A stretch of 64,000 bases of DNA from assembly GCF_947495625.1 (NCBI RefSeq), contig NZ_CANLZW010000021.1:1-64000 (forward strand). Reading direction: 5' to 3'. The notes below the pieces were generated by a model. That model was given only the letters and a program-made list of their open reading frames with translations. It made no database searches and was not told where the DNA came from. Shown here in pieces: positions 28,419 to 36,586 of this stretch; within the stretch, counting starts at the first letter, position 1; each line of letters begins with the position of its first letter. Source of the DNA: an uncultured Cocleimonas sp. GTDB lineage: Bacteria; Pseudomonadota; Gammaproteobacteria; Thiotrichales; Thiotrichaceae. Position numbers and translations under genes: made by a program.

Positions 28419-28685
28419 CTAAGAAAATGCTTTTCTCATACGATCATAAGCATCAGTAAAGCCATCTTTTAGTGAATCCCATGCATCATCTGAAGCATCA
28501 GCTACTTTATTGAGCCATTCTTTCGCTTCATTTCGTTGCTCTTTTAATTCTTCAACCTTTTCTTTATATTCAATTTCAGCATCCGCTGAAGCCTGGTCTG
28601 CTTTAACCTGATATCTTTCAATGTTTGCTTCAAGTTCATCAAGTTGTGCTTTCATTTTATTAATGTATGCATGTTTGGTATCCAT
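28419..28685 (-). CDS. small coiled-coil stress-type protein
   Basis: The ATG at 28685 (MDTKHAYINKMKAQL) is chosen because AAGGAG lies seven bases upstream; the frame is open further to 28748 but without a site. The 88-residue product is almost wholly helical and charged (LDELEANIERYQVKADQA, then KVEELKEQRNEAKEWLNKV), predicting a coiled coil, and ends in an amphipathic tail. It resembles small Sll1863-type stress proteins. It is the first gene of the minus-strand cluster. Confidence 0.75.
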   Translation of the reverse strand: MDTKHAYINKMKAQLDELEANIERYQVKADQASADAEIEYKEKVEELKEQRNEAKEWLNKVADASDDAWDSLKDGFTDAYDRMRKAFS

Positions 28686-28877
28686 TTCAAAACTCCTTTT
28701 AATTAGATAATTAGTGACAAATAAAACTGGTTGAATCCACTTGAGCAATTTTTCCAGCCTCTTTCAAATTCACATTGATAGTGTCTATGTATCAACGTTA
28801 TGAGAATGTTACATCTGTAAATGAATCAGGGAATTCAGTTAACTCTGTTAACACTGTAGGGATTTTGTTGGACTCTA

Positions 28878-28895
28878 TGTAAGTCTTGTCTTACA
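28878..28895. promoter_or_regulatory. GacA-box-like dyad 1
   Basis: TGTAAGTCTTGTCTTACA is a perfect match to TGTAAG-N6-CTTACA, the upstream activating sequence described for GacA at rsm RNA genes in pseudomonads. The centre is 50 bases from dyad 2. The NarL/GacA-type regulator at 31638-32285 is the candidate binder. Confidence 0.7.
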
Positions 28896-28927
28896 ACAGA
28901 AATTCTATCTGTCGCTGCTGCACATTG

Positions 28928-28945
28928 TGTAAGACGACACTTACA
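28928..28945. promoter_or_regulatory. GacA-box-like dyad 2
   Basis: TGTAAGACGACACTTACA again matches TGTAAG-N6-CTTACA exactly. The 50-base phasing to dyad 1 is close to five helical turns, which fits cooperative binding on one DNA face. Confidence 0.7.
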
Positions 28946-29153
28946 TTTTTTACCGCATGTTCTGATTTTCGATGAAGCACTAAGGCTTTAAGGTTGAGAT
29001 AGGCTAGGAATCAAGACTAGTCGTTTTTGATGCTCTAAATAAGATTGAAAGTTGAAGTACTTTTAATTGTTGCTGTCTCTTAACAGAAGATGTCTCTGAG
29101 TCGATATATTTGAGCAATAACCGAAAAAAATAAGGTAATCAATCACAAAAATT

Positions 29154-29336
29154 ATGAAATATTATTCAATTACATATGCCGTACTTGCTATAGCATTTGG
29201 CTTGCTTGGGTTCTTCTTTCTGGAGAGTGGTAGCATGAAATATATCTTCAAAACCCTAGGTATTATTTTTACCATAATCGCAGTTATTGGCTTTGCTCTT
29301 GAGCATTATTTTTCTGATAGAGATAATTCTGAGTAA
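29154..29336 (+). CDS. small two-helix membrane protein (60 aa)
   Basis: Two hydrophobic segments (ITYAVLAIAFGLLGFFFL and YIFKTLGIIFTIIAVIGFAL) are joined by a short loop, with a polar acidic tail. I do not recognise a family. It is divergent from the stress-gene cluster across the two dyads and ends at a strong terminator, so it is likely its own unit. Confidence 0.65.
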   Translation: MKYYSITYAVLAIAFGLLGFFFLESGSMKYIFKTLGIIFTIIAVIGFALEHYFSDRDNSE

Positions 29337-29387
29337 TTGAGATTGGATTTTAAGTAGTATGAATCGATATAAAATTTTAAAAAACAC

Positions 29388-29424
29388 AAAAGGAAAAGCG
29401 ACTATAAAGTCGCTTTTCCTTTTT
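29388..29424. terminator. strong bidirectional terminator
   Basis: AAAAGGAAAAGCGACT and AGTCGCTTTTCCTTTT form a perfect 16-base stem around ATAA. A-rich sequence lies to the left and T-rich to the right, serving the 60-residue membrane protein (plus) and the DUF1328 gene (minus). Confidence 0.92.
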
Positions 29425-29447
29425 CGGGGTTATTCTAATTGGGTTGA

Positions 29448-29609
29448 TTAATGTGGTCTTCGACCTGTAACAAACATTATCAATGACACAATTAAACCAA
29501 CAACAAAAAGAATCCATGCAATGTTAGTCGCAGTACCTGCTATTCCACTAAGTCCCAGAAGGCCTGCGATAATTGCTACTATTAAAAATATTACGGCTAG
29601 ATTAATCAT
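29448..29609 (-). CDS. DUF1328 (YtjA-type) small membrane protein (53 aa)
   Basis: This short gene starts at 29609 with AAGGAG seven bases upstream. It encodes MINLAVIFLIVAIIAGLLGL and continues with SGIAGTATNIAWILFVVGLI before ending GRRPH. The G-L-L-G-x2-GIAG-x-A-x2-IAW-I-LF motif is the DUF1328/UPF0391 signature. These two-helix proteins accompany general stress genes in many proteobacteria; the mechanism is unknown. It is divergent from the histidine kinase gene. Confidence 0.88.
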   Translation of the reverse strand: MINLAVIFLIVAIIAGLLGLSGIAGTATNIAWILFVVGLIVSLIMFVTGRRPH

Positions 29610-29763
29610 GACTATCTCCTTTATTATATGAACAGATAAGTTCTATGACATCGTAAAGACTGACAATCGAACAACTTGTAAAATAAGTCGTATTTCCTGA
29701 TACGCTTAAGACATATTATGAGAGTTTCTAAAAATGAAATATGTCAGCCAAGTCATAAGGTTT

Positions 29764-29781
29764 TGTAGTCTTTGTCTGGCA
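29764..29781. promoter_or_regulatory. weak dyad-like site before the kinase gene
   Basis: TGTAGTCTTTGTCTGGCA agrees with dyad 1 at 12 of 18 positions. It lies between the divergent DUF1328 and kinase genes. It is a tentative third regulator site. Confidence 0.3.
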
Positions 29782-29849
29782 AACATAAGTGATATTCCAC
29801 AAATGAATGTGATATCAGCAATCAAATATTTCCCAGAACGAATTTATAA

Positions 29850-31208
29850 ATGGATAAGATGAAAAAGAATTTTCTACAAGACATGAGTCGCAACCGCCTT
29901 CATATATTGTTTAGTATTTTCAGTGCGATAATCATCATCCTATTCGTTTTCTTTTTAAAATTCGTATATGACTCAAAAGCCTCAATAAACTCGACGCGTA
30001 TTAATGCACTGCATCTTGATTACAGTGATCGACTTTTGATTAATATGTTGAATATTCAAACGGGTGCAAGAGGGTATTTGTTATCAGATGACCCCGAATT
30101 CTTAGAGCCCTATAACGAAGGTATTAAAAACCTGGAAAACACCTTTGATTCAGTTGAAAAACATTGGCCAGATTATTTGAGTCAGCGAGAGATAGACGCC
30201 TTAGAATCAGAAGTGAAAAAAACCATTGTTCAGATATCTGATTTGGTGAGCCAAAAAGCACTTGATCAGAAAACCAGAATTTCAGAATTTGATGTTACAA
30301 AAAAACTGATGGATAGTTTACGCGACAGAATTTCTGAAATTAGGCAAACGATAAAAGAGAGTAATGCCAAGAATACTCAAGATAATTTAAATTCCTTAAA
30401 TCTAATAAAGTGGTTATTGATACTACTCATTCTGATTGCATTTGGGTTGTTGTTTTTGTCTTTTGCGTTAACCGAACGCCAACAAAAAATGTTAAAAAAT
30501 CACGCTGATGATATCGCTTTACGAAATAAAGAATTAGAAAAAACTGTCAATCAGAGGACTACAGATCTGGTTGATCTTGCGTCACATGTGACGACAACCA
30601 GTGAAAATGAAAAACAACGCCTTGCCAGAGAATTGCATGATGAATTGGGCGCACTTCTAACTGCTGCTCGTATGGACAGTACCTGGATCAGTCGCTCTAT
30701 TAATGAAGACCAAAAAGAAAAATTTGAAACCCGATTTACACGATTGATTGATTCGATTGATAAAAGTATTGCGCTAAAACGTCATATAACAACCAGTCTG
30801 GTTCCCCCTTTACTTAGGGAGATGGGCTTACATGAAGCAATCATTGCGATGACAGAAAATGATCCTAATCAGCCGCCAGCCACCTACCATGTCAAAATTG
30901 AAGACTCTCTCCCTGAGCTAGATAAAGACAGAGAACTCGCACTGTACCGTATCTGTCAGGAATCAATTAATAATATCTGGAAATATGCGAATGCTACCGA
31001 GGTATTCATCGAACTTAGCGTAGAAGATGATTTTTACTATTTAACCATTAAGGATAATGGCGAAGGTTTTGATCAAGCTCAAATAAAGAAAGGAACCCAT
31101 GGGCTAGCTGGAATTCGGGCACGAGCAGCAATGTTTAAAGGAACTATGGAAATTGAATCAGCACCGGGAAAAGGGACGATCGTTAAGAGTAAATTAACAG
31201 TTAGTTAA
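29850..31208 (+). CDS. CHASE3-domain sensor histidine kinase (HisKA_3, NarX-like)
   Basis: This 452-residue membrane kinase has helix 1 near residues 19-38, a periplasmic CHASE3-type helical sensor (LLINMLNIQTGARGYLLSDDPEFLEPY), helix 2 near 188-208 and a coiled-coil linker. The HisKA_3 dimerisation domain follows, with the phospho-accepting His in QRLARELHDELGALL (about residue 263), and then an HATPase domain (QESINNIWKYANA, DNGEGFD, GLAGIRARA). The start could also be the Met at codon 4. It belongs with the NarL-type regulator encoded convergently at 31638-32285. The signal is unknown. Confidence 0.9.
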   Translation: MDKMKKNFLQDMSRNRLHILFSIFSAIIIILFVFFLKFVYDSKASINSTRINALHLDYSDRLLINMLNIQTGARGYLLSDDPEFLEPYNEGIKNLENTFDSVEKHWPDYLSQREIDALESEVKKTIVQISDLVSQKALDQKTRISEFDVTKKLMDSLRDRISEIRQTIKESNAKNTQDNLNSLNLIKWLLILLILIAFGLLFLSFALTERQQKMLKNHADDIALRNKELEKTVNQRTTDLVDLASHVTTTSENEKQRLARELHDELGALLTAARMDSTWISRSINEDQKEKFETRFTRLIDSIDKSIALKRHITTSLVPPLLREMGLHEAIIAMTENDPNQPPATYHVKIEDSLPELDKDRELALYRICQESINNIWKYANATEVFIELSVEDDFYYLTIKDNGEGFDQAQIKKGTHGLAGIRARAAMFKGTMEIESAPGKGTIVKSKLTVS

Positions 31209-31209
31209 A

Positions 31210-31602
31210 TTACTTTTTAGCCGCTTCTTCTATCCAGTCCATCATTTCGAATAACTGATAGGACTTATCGTAGAAGCCCTGAATATCTTGTTCCAGACAC
31301 TTTTTCTTTAAATGCTTGGATGTATGATTGGTTAAAACCAGTTTCTCTGGTGTGCCATAAAGTTCCGGGTGATTATTGATTTCATTCAATACACCCAGAC
31401 CATTGCCTTCATTTAATTCAAGATCGGCAATAACCAGATTGGGTTTATGCTCTTCAATCTCATTAAGTGCCTGAATTTGCCGGTCAGCTGTTGCGACTAC
31501 ATTCACTTGTTCAATACTGTCCAGATTCTCCAGGACAATATCTCTGAGTAATGGGTTGTCCTCGACAAGGACAATGGATAATTTTTCTGTGTTTAAAGCC
31601 AT
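31210..31602 (-). CDS. single-domain response regulator receiver
   Basis: This 130-residue receiver has no output domain: acidic pocket VLVEDN, phospho-acceptor Asp in NLVIADLELNEGNG, Thr in LVLTNHTS and Lys in GFYDKSYQ. It stops one base after the kinase gene ends (convergent) and follows the NarL-type regulator by 35 bases on the minus strand, probably as one operon. Such CheY-like proteins can act as phosphate sinks or relay partners of the same kinase. Confidence 0.85.
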   Translation of the reverse strand: MALNTEKLSIVLVEDNPLLRDIVLENLDSIEQVNVVATADRQIQALNEIEEHKPNLVIADLELNEGNGLGVLNEINNHPELYGTPEKLVLTNHTSKHLKKKCLEQDIQGFYDKSYQLFEMMDWIEEAAKK

Positions 31603-31637
31603 AATATTGCCAATGTATTCATGGGTTAATTTTATTT

Positions 31638-32285
31638 TTATAGGTCTAGTTCATTTTCTATTAAGCCGTGGTTTACGGCATAAATAGCTAATTCTGCGTT
31701 ACTGTTCACACCCATTTTTTCCAGTAAACGCGAACGATAGGTACTGACGGTTTTAACGCTCAGATCGAGAATGTTAGCAATGTCAGAGACACTGGCACCT
31801 TCGCTGATACGCATAAATACCTGTAGCTCACGTTCTGATAAGTTTTTATGTGGTTCAGAGTCGTTTTCATTAAAGACCTCTCCAGCAAGTAATTCTGCTG
31901 TTTTGGAAGAGAGATAACGACGTCCCAGGGAAACGGTTCTTATTGCTTTGATTAAATCTTCCTGTTCGCAGTCCTTGCATAAATAACCATTTGCGCCATT
32001 TTTGATCATGGGTAGGGCGTATTGTTCTTCAGGGTGCCCGCTTAGTATAAGTACAGCTAGTTTTTCATAACGTTGACGAAGGTGTCTTAGTACATCCACG
32101 CCACTTTTATTTGGTAGTGAAATATCAAGCAACACAACATCGCAGGGATTATCTTTAAGATAATTAATGATATCTTCACCCGATGAAGCTTCGTACACAA
32201 CATTAAAATCAACTTCATCTTGTAACATTTCATTGAAGCCACGTCTTACGATTTCATGATCATCAACAATTGCAATTTTTACCAC
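31638..32285 (-). CDS. NarL/FixJ-family response regulator, GacA-like DNA-binding helix
   Basis: The 215-residue protein has a receiver (AIVDDHEIVRRGF, Asp in VVLLDISLPNKSG, Lys in GYLCKDCEQ) joined to a LuxR-type helix-turn-helix (NLSERELQVFMRISEGASVS, then VKTVSTYRSRLLEKM). The KTV-x2-YR-x-R recognition pattern is shared with GacA/UvrY, which fits the GacA-box-like dyads nearby (28878, 28928, 32506). It is probably phosphorylated by the HisKA_3 kinase. Whether it is the true GacA orthologue cannot be decided from sequence alone, and no BarA/GacS-type hybrid kinase is adjacent. Confidence 0.88.
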   Translation of the reverse strand: MVKIAIVDDHEIVRRGFNEMLQDEVDFNVVYEASSGEDIINYLKDNPCDVVLLDISLPNKSGVDVLRHLRQRYEKLAVLILSGHPEEQYALPMIKNGANGYLCKDCEQEDLIKAIRTVSLGRRYLSSKTAELLAGEVFNENDSEPHKNLSERELQVFMRISEGASVSDIANILDLSVKTVSTYRSRLLEKMGVNSNAELAIYAVNHGLIENELDL

Positions 32286-32414
32286 ATTATTTACCTACAC
32301 CTCTGATTAATATCAAAAACTATTAACTGTACTTCATTCTGCTTACTTTTATTTATACCAGTTTTTAAATAGATTTCTAAAAGTTTCTATTTAAGTAGTT
32401 GTATATAAGTAGTC

Positions 32415-32443
32415 AAAAAAACAGCCTTAAAGTAGGGGGGTGT
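32415..32443 (+). repeat. dispersed G-run element, full copy 9
   Basis: AAAAAAACAGCCTTA then AAGTAGGGGGGTGT; the last two bases of TGAC differ. It lies about 130 bases upstream of the response-regulator start. Confidence 0.82.
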
Positions 32444-32505
32444 ATTCCCTAATAATAAGATATTCCGTTTAACAGTTTTTAACAATAGGACAATTGAACA
32501 TTTCA

Positions 32506-32523
32506 TGTAGGACATGTCCTACA
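32506..32523. promoter_or_regulatory. perfect 18-base palindrome, GacA-box variant
   Basis: TGTAGGACATGTCCTACA is perfectly self-complementary and fits TGTARG-N6-CYTACA, the same frame as the dyads at 28878 and 28928. It lies 221 bases from the regulator start and 268 from the outer-membrane gene start. Confidence 0.65.
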
Positions 32524-32578
32524 GTTCATTTTTGATAATTATACTCCATCGTCATCCTTTTATCGTTGTATCCAGTTG

Positions 32579-32596
32579 TGTAAGTCAAAGACTACA
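32579..32596. promoter_or_regulatory. imperfect GacA-box-like dyad
   Basis: TGTAAGTCAAAGACTACA keeps the left arm exactly and TACA on the right. It is centred 73 bases (about seven turns) from the perfect palindrome, on the side of the outer-membrane gene. Confidence 0.45.
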
Positions 32597-32790
32597 TTCG
32601 AATGTGATTCTGCTGACAGCCAGCAATTGATAATTTTTAGAAGATAGATTCCAAGATGAAGTTTGAAAAAAGCTTCTCGTTTATTTTATAACTTTCTCGT
32701 TACTTTATCTGAACAAAAAAGTTAACGAAAAATTAAACAAAGAAAATTTAAACACCATCTATTAATTTTTTATCAAAAAAGGAAAATGTT

Positions 32791-33981
32791 ATGACAAGGC
32801 AATCACTACTAAAAATAGCTATTTCAACGGCAATCGTTTCTGCAAGTTCAACAGCGGTTATGGCTGAACCATTGATTACAGATTATGAAAAAGCCACCTC
32901 AGCATACGAAGATGCTTATTTCTCAGGTAACTTGAATCTAGACAGTGGTAATCAGGATCAGACCAGCTACGATCTGGACTTATCTATCGATTATGAAAAA
33001 GTATTTAGCTCTAAGAACCGTAATACGAAATTGGACTTTTTAGGAACGGGAACGGTATCGAGAGGATCTAGTAGTGGTGATGATAGAGAAAGTACCTATC
33101 AGGCACTGGGTTCAGCAACTGTCGATAATTACTTTAATGCTGATAAGAGCAATGCATTCTGGTATGGCAAAGGTGAAGTAGGTGTTAAAAAAGGACAGGA
33201 AGATCCATTCACTAAAGCAACAGCTGGTGTTGGTTATGGTCGAGTAGTCAATGTCACTCCAATGGCGCGATCAATTCGTATCGTCCAGGAATTACGTGAA
33301 AATGGGTTTATAACGTCAGACCCTTCTAATGCGACCTATCAAAAGATTGCTCAAATCATCGAACGTGAAGCTGAGTATCGTTCTAAATACGGCTATGAGG
33401 ATTATGAGCAATACTGGGTTCAGGATATTGAAACCGAACTTAAAGCTAGCGGTTTGACAAATGGTGCCACTGGTTTGAACGCTAGAGCAATATTAAAGTC
33501 GTATGATGTTCTAGTGAATGAGCGAATCTCAACACGTAAGAGCGGCTGGTTAGTGCGCGCAGGTGTTGGTGCGGTATTATCAGATTATGATGGCGAAGAT
33601 GGCAAGCCAGCATTAGAAATAGGTGCTGAATACCACAAGCCTCTAAGTAATCGTACGCAGTTTTCTAACGAAGCTATTGCTACCGCAACACTTAAAGATG
33701 GCGATGACAGCTTTAACTTCAATAACGCTATGTCATTAACGCACGAATTAACTGACAAAATAGATTGGGAAAACAAGTGGACGCTGGATCATAATGAATC
33801 AGATACAGGTCCAGAACTTACAACCAACACGGTGGGTTCTACTTTCCTATATAGCTTGACTAACAAACTAGACTTTAGTGTTGAAGCAAGGTTGACTGAC
33901 ACTGATGATAGAATTGCCAATAACGGCAATGATGAATTGGATAAAAGTCTGACTATGGGTGTTAGATACCGTCTTAAGTAA
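32791..33981 (+). CDS. outer-membrane beta-barrel protein, unknown role
   Basis: This 396-residue protein has a signal peptide ending at VMA-EP. The mature sequence is dominated by alternating amphipathic strands (DLDLSIDYEKVF, LDFLGTGTVSR, GWLVRAGVGAVLSDYD, LDFSVEARLTDTDDR) and ends GVRYRLK. It resembles DUF481-type barrels, with a helical insert of about 90 residues in the middle (IVQELRENGF to YDVLVN). GGAAAA precedes the ATG. It has a long regulatory region and probably answers to the neighbouring two-component system. Confidence 0.72.
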   Translation: MTRQSLLKIAISTAIVSASSTAVMAEPLITDYEKATSAYEDAYFSGNLNLDSGNQDQTSYDLDLSIDYEKVFSSKNRNTKLDFLGTGTVSRGSSSGDDRESTYQALGSATVDNYFNADKSNAFWYGKGEVGVKKGQEDPFTKATAGVGYGRVVNVTPMARSIRIVQELRENGFITSDPSNATYQKIAQIIEREAEYRSKYGYEDYEQYWVQDIETELKASGLTNGATGLNARAILKSYDVLVNERISTRKSGWLVRAGVGAVLSDYDGEDGKPALEIGAEYHKPLSNRTQFSNEAIATATLKDGDDSFNFNNAMSLTHELTDKIDWENKWTLDHNESDTGPELTTNTVGSTFLYSLTNKLDFSVEARLTDTDDRIANNGNDELDKSLTMGVRYRLK

Positions 33982-34067
33982 AATCAATATAAGCGTCTAA
34001 TGAGATGATGCTATTTATAATTATTAGATGCGAGTATTAGATCTATACATTAGATATATAAAGCACA

Positions 34068-34112
34068 ACAATAAGGGCCTGTTATTAGCAGGTCTTTATT
34101 GTTTTTATTATT
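34068..34112 (+). terminator. intrinsic terminator after the outer-membrane protein gene
   Basis: ACAATAA ... CCTG and CAGG ... TTATTGT form a long stem with a couple of G.T pairs around TTATTAG, followed by TTTTATTATT. It is about 90 bases after the stop; the exact ends are approximate. Confidence 0.82.
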
Positions 34113-34199
34113 AAGCTTATTACTTTCATTGTTTATTTCAACAAGCATTAAGCGATATCAAATCAATTACTATAAATATGCGATAAGGTTATTTAGTCT

Positions 34200-35540
34200 A
34201 TGAAAACACGAATACTTCATTTTCTTGGCAATATCAGCGCGAATTTCTGGATGATTCCGTTGTTTTCACTTTTTATCGGTGCTGGTTTGGCATTCCTTAA
34301 TTTTTATCTCGATAAGACCTTGTTAGCCCGTCACATTGAATATCCTGACTTATATCTTTACTTCAATAATTCACAAAATATTCGCTCTTTGTTGAGCGTA
34401 TCGGCAACCTCTTTTCTAGGAGTAGCCGGGGTTTCTTTTTCCATTACCATTGCTTCTCTTACACTAGCTTCACAACAATTTGGCCCACGCTTATTGCGCA
34501 ACTTTATGTTAGATCGCTTCAATCAATTGGTGCTTGGTTGTTTCATTGGTACATTTTTATATTGTATTTTGCTTTTACAATTTACCAGTTCTATGGACCT
34601 TGAGAAAACTACCCCATTTGTATCGATGATTTTTTTATTGGTACTTATATTCATAAACTTACTAGTACTGGTTTTTTTCATTCATCACGTAGCCGTTGCC
34701 ATACAAGCAGATACCGTTATCAGCGATGTAGATAAAGAATTGGTTGCTCAATTACTAAAACTTTTCCCTGATAAGGTGGAAACAGATGAGCAACCAATAA
34801 AATTAAAAGTACCTTCAAATATCGATCAGAAATTTGAGAAGCAAGGCAAAGAGGTTTTTGCCTATAACTCTGGATATCTACAGGCATTAGATATCGATGC
34901 GTTAATAAAATGTGGCAGTGATAATAAAATCGCATTAAAAATTATCGTGAAGCCCGGTGAGTTTATTATCAAAGACTCGTTGATCGGTTACTTTTTAAAT
35001 AGGGATGAGTCTGATAACGAAGATGCCGTTAAAGATCAAATCAATTCTCAACTTATCATGGGTGTAAAACCAACGCCGGAGCAAGACCCTGAATTTGCTA
35101 TCCGGCAATTAGTCGAAGTAGCGGTAAGAGCATTGTCGCCAGGAATCAATGATCCCTTTACTGCTATCAGTTGTATTGATAGATTAGCTGACAATATTGC
35201 GCTGTTAATGGGTAGACAATTCCCCAGCGATCAGCATGTAGATGATAGCGGTCATCTAGTATTGCAATTAAAGCCATTTACCATAAACGGCATCATCGAA
35301 GCGTCTTTTAACCAGATACGCCAACATGGCAAAAATGATATTGCAGTAACTATCCATTTACTACAAACACTGCATAAGTTGGCATTAATCAGCAATACAT
35401 CCGAACAAGCGAAAGCCATCAACAAGCAAACCAGAGCCATCGTTTCAGAACAAAAAACGAAAGGACTTTCAGAATATGACAGTGAAGATATTAAGCACTG
35501 GGGAGACAAAGTCGAATCAGTATTGAAAGAGAAAATTTGA
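34200..35540 (+). CDS. DUF2254 family membrane protein
   Basis: This 446-residue protein has four hydrophobic segments in the first 170 residues and then a soluble C-terminal domain. The junction motif ASLTLASQQFGPRLLRNFMLDRFNQ is typical of DUF2254, as is ALSPGINDPFTAISCIDRLADNIALL. The function is unknown; predicted to be an inner-membrane protein with a cytoplasmic domain. It may be co-transcribed with the persulfide dioxygenase gene 105 bases downstream. Confidence 0.85.
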   Translation: MKTRILHFLGNISANFWMIPLFSLFIGAGLAFLNFYLDKTLLARHIEYPDLYLYFNNSQNIRSLLSVSATSFLGVAGVSFSITIASLTLASQQFGPRLLRNFMLDRFNQLVLGCFIGTFLYCILLLQFTSSMDLEKTTPFVSMIFLLVLIFINLLVLVFFIHHVAVAIQADTVISDVDKELVAQLLKLFPDKVETDEQPIKLKVPSNIDQKFEKQGKEVFAYNSGYLQALDIDALIKCGSDNKIALKIIVKPGEFIIKDSLIGYFLNRDESDNEDAVKDQINSQLIMGVKPTPEQDPEFAIRQLVEVAVRALSPGINDPFTAISCIDRLADNIALLMGRQFPSDQHVDDSGHLVLQLKPFTINGIIEASFNQIRQHGKNDIAVTIHLLQTLHKLALISNTSEQAKAINKQTRAIVSEQKTKGLSEYDSEDIKHWGDKVESVLKEKI

Positions 35541-35645
35541 GCACTATATTTTTATTATAGTGATTTAATCAAACAATCAGTTTTTATATACAGTAATAAA
35601 TAAATAGAAAGCAATCAATCAATAACAACGAGTAAAGGTGATATC

Positions 35646-36437
35646 GTGATTTTTAAACAACTATATGAACAAGATTCCAGCACTTACACATATCTCATTG
35701 CCTGTGAAGAAACGGGACAGTCAGTATTAATAGACCCTGTTATAGATACGGTTGAACGTGATATGTTGACTCTTAAAGAACTCGGATTGGGTTTAACCTA
35801 CACGCTTGAAACTCACATGCATGCGGACCACCTCACCGGTGCGAAAAAATTAAAACAGTTTGCAGGGAGTAAAATTGTGGTTCCGGCAATGGAGCAATTA
35901 GCGTGTGCCGATTTAGGTGTTTCAGAAGGCACTCCATTTATGGTGGGTAATATTAAGTTAGAACCACTATTCACACCGGGTCATACCGGAAAACATCATG
36001 CCTATTTATTAGATAATGGCATGCAGAAAATTTTGTTTACCGGTGATGCTCTGTTGATTGAAGCCTGCGGCAGAACAGATTTCCAGTCAGGAGATCCCGT
36101 CAAATTATACGAAAGTATTACCCAGAAGTTTTTCACCTTGCCAGACGAGACTATTGTTTATCCTGCGCACGATTATGAAGGACGCCAGATAACAACCATT
36201 GGTCAGGAAAAGAACAGGAATCCACGTTTAGGCAATAATAAATCCCAAGACGAATTTGTGGATATCATGAATGGCCTTGATTTGCCTTACCCACGCAAGA
36301 TTGATTTTGCCGTGCCTGGCAATGAAGCCTGTGGAGAATGTCCGGGTGATATTCCTGAAGAATATCGTGGTCCTTGCGATATCGTAGATTTACCGCAAGA
36401 TTTGATACGCGCAGTTCGCGCAGGTGATCAGGGTTAA
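35646..36437 (+). CDS. persulfide dioxygenase-like metallo-beta-lactamase-fold protein
   Basis: The start is GTG at 35646, with AAAGGTG as ribosome site. The 263-residue protein has the ETHE1-type pattern: THMHADHLTG (His57, His59, Asp61, His62), FTPGHTGKHH, FTGDALLIEACGRTDFQSG and YPAHDYEGRQITTIGQEK. The GRTDFQ-x-GD motif is characteristic of glutathione-persulfide dioxygenases, which oxidise persulfide to sulfite in sulfide detoxification. An added Cys-containing tail (ACGECPGDIPEEYRGPCD) is unusual and might bind metal or sulfur. No rhodanese or SQR gene lies beside it. Confidence 0.88.
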   Translation: MIFKQLYEQDSSTYTYLIACEETGQSVLIDPVIDTVERDMLTLKELGLGLTYTLETHMHADHLTGAKKLKQFAGSKIVVPAMEQLACADLGVSEGTPFMVGNIKLEPLFTPGHTGKHHAYLLDNGMQKILFTGDALLIEACGRTDFQSGDPVKLYESITQKFFTLPDETIVYPAHDYEGRQITTIGQEKNRNPRLGNNKSQDEFVDIMNGLDLPYPRKIDFAVPGNEACGECPGDIPEEYRGPCDIVDLPQDLIRAVRAGDQG

Positions 36438-36443
36438 ATTAAC

Positions 36444-36478
36444 TATTATCGCTAGCAATATAAATGCTAGCGATAATA
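36444..36478. terminator. perfect hairpin after the persulfide dioxygenase gene
   Basis: TATTATCGCTAGCA and TGCTAGCGATAATA form a 14-base perfect stem around ATATAAA, directly after the stop. No T-tract follows, so it may stabilise the 3' end or act as a weak terminator. Confidence 0.7.
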
Positions 36479-36535
36479 AAACACAATCCTACATTGTGAA
36501 GTTTAAGTTCTTTTAGTCATTTCAACTAACTAAAT

Positions 36536-36565
36536 GAAAAAAGGCCTAAAAGTAGGGGGGGTGAC
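36536..36565 (+). repeat. dispersed G-run element, full copy 10
   Basis: AAAAAAAGGCCTAA then AAGTAGGGGGGGTGAC, with seven G. It lies between two convergent genes, 22 bases from the end of nhaA. Confidence 0.88.
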
Positions 36566-36586
36566 CTAAATTAAAGATAATAGTCG

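Larger units (their letters stand above)
28686..29153. promoter_or_regulatory. divergent intergenic region with two GacA-box-like dyads
   Basis: This 468-base region between divergent small-gene units holds no gene I can support. Two perfect TGTAAG-N6-CTTACA dyads occur at 28878-28895 and 28928-28945. I looked for a Csr/Rsm-type regulatory RNA (repeated GGA in loops) in both directions and saw too few GGA motifs. A GTTAAC-TCT-GTTAAC repeat lies at about 28838-28852. Confidence 0.65.
32286..32790. promoter_or_regulatory. 505-base divergent regulatory region
   Basis: It lies between the response regulator (minus) and the outer-membrane protein gene (plus). No gene is seen. It contains one dispersed element (32415-32443), a perfect 18-base palindrome (32506-32523) and a related imperfect dyad (32579-32596). 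The last 150 bases are AT-rich and should hold the promoter of the outer-membrane gene. Confidence 0.6.

Noticed and set aside
28686-29153. Csr/Rsm-type small RNA downstream of the GacA-like boxes
   Set aside because: Both directions were scanned for repeated GGA in stem-loops; only isolated GGA words were found, so no RNA gene is claimed.
36536-36565. The dispersed element as an intrinsic terminator
   Set aside because: Most copies have no C-run to pair with the G-run, so no stable hairpin precedes the T-tract, and several copies lie in promoter regions or coding sequence.
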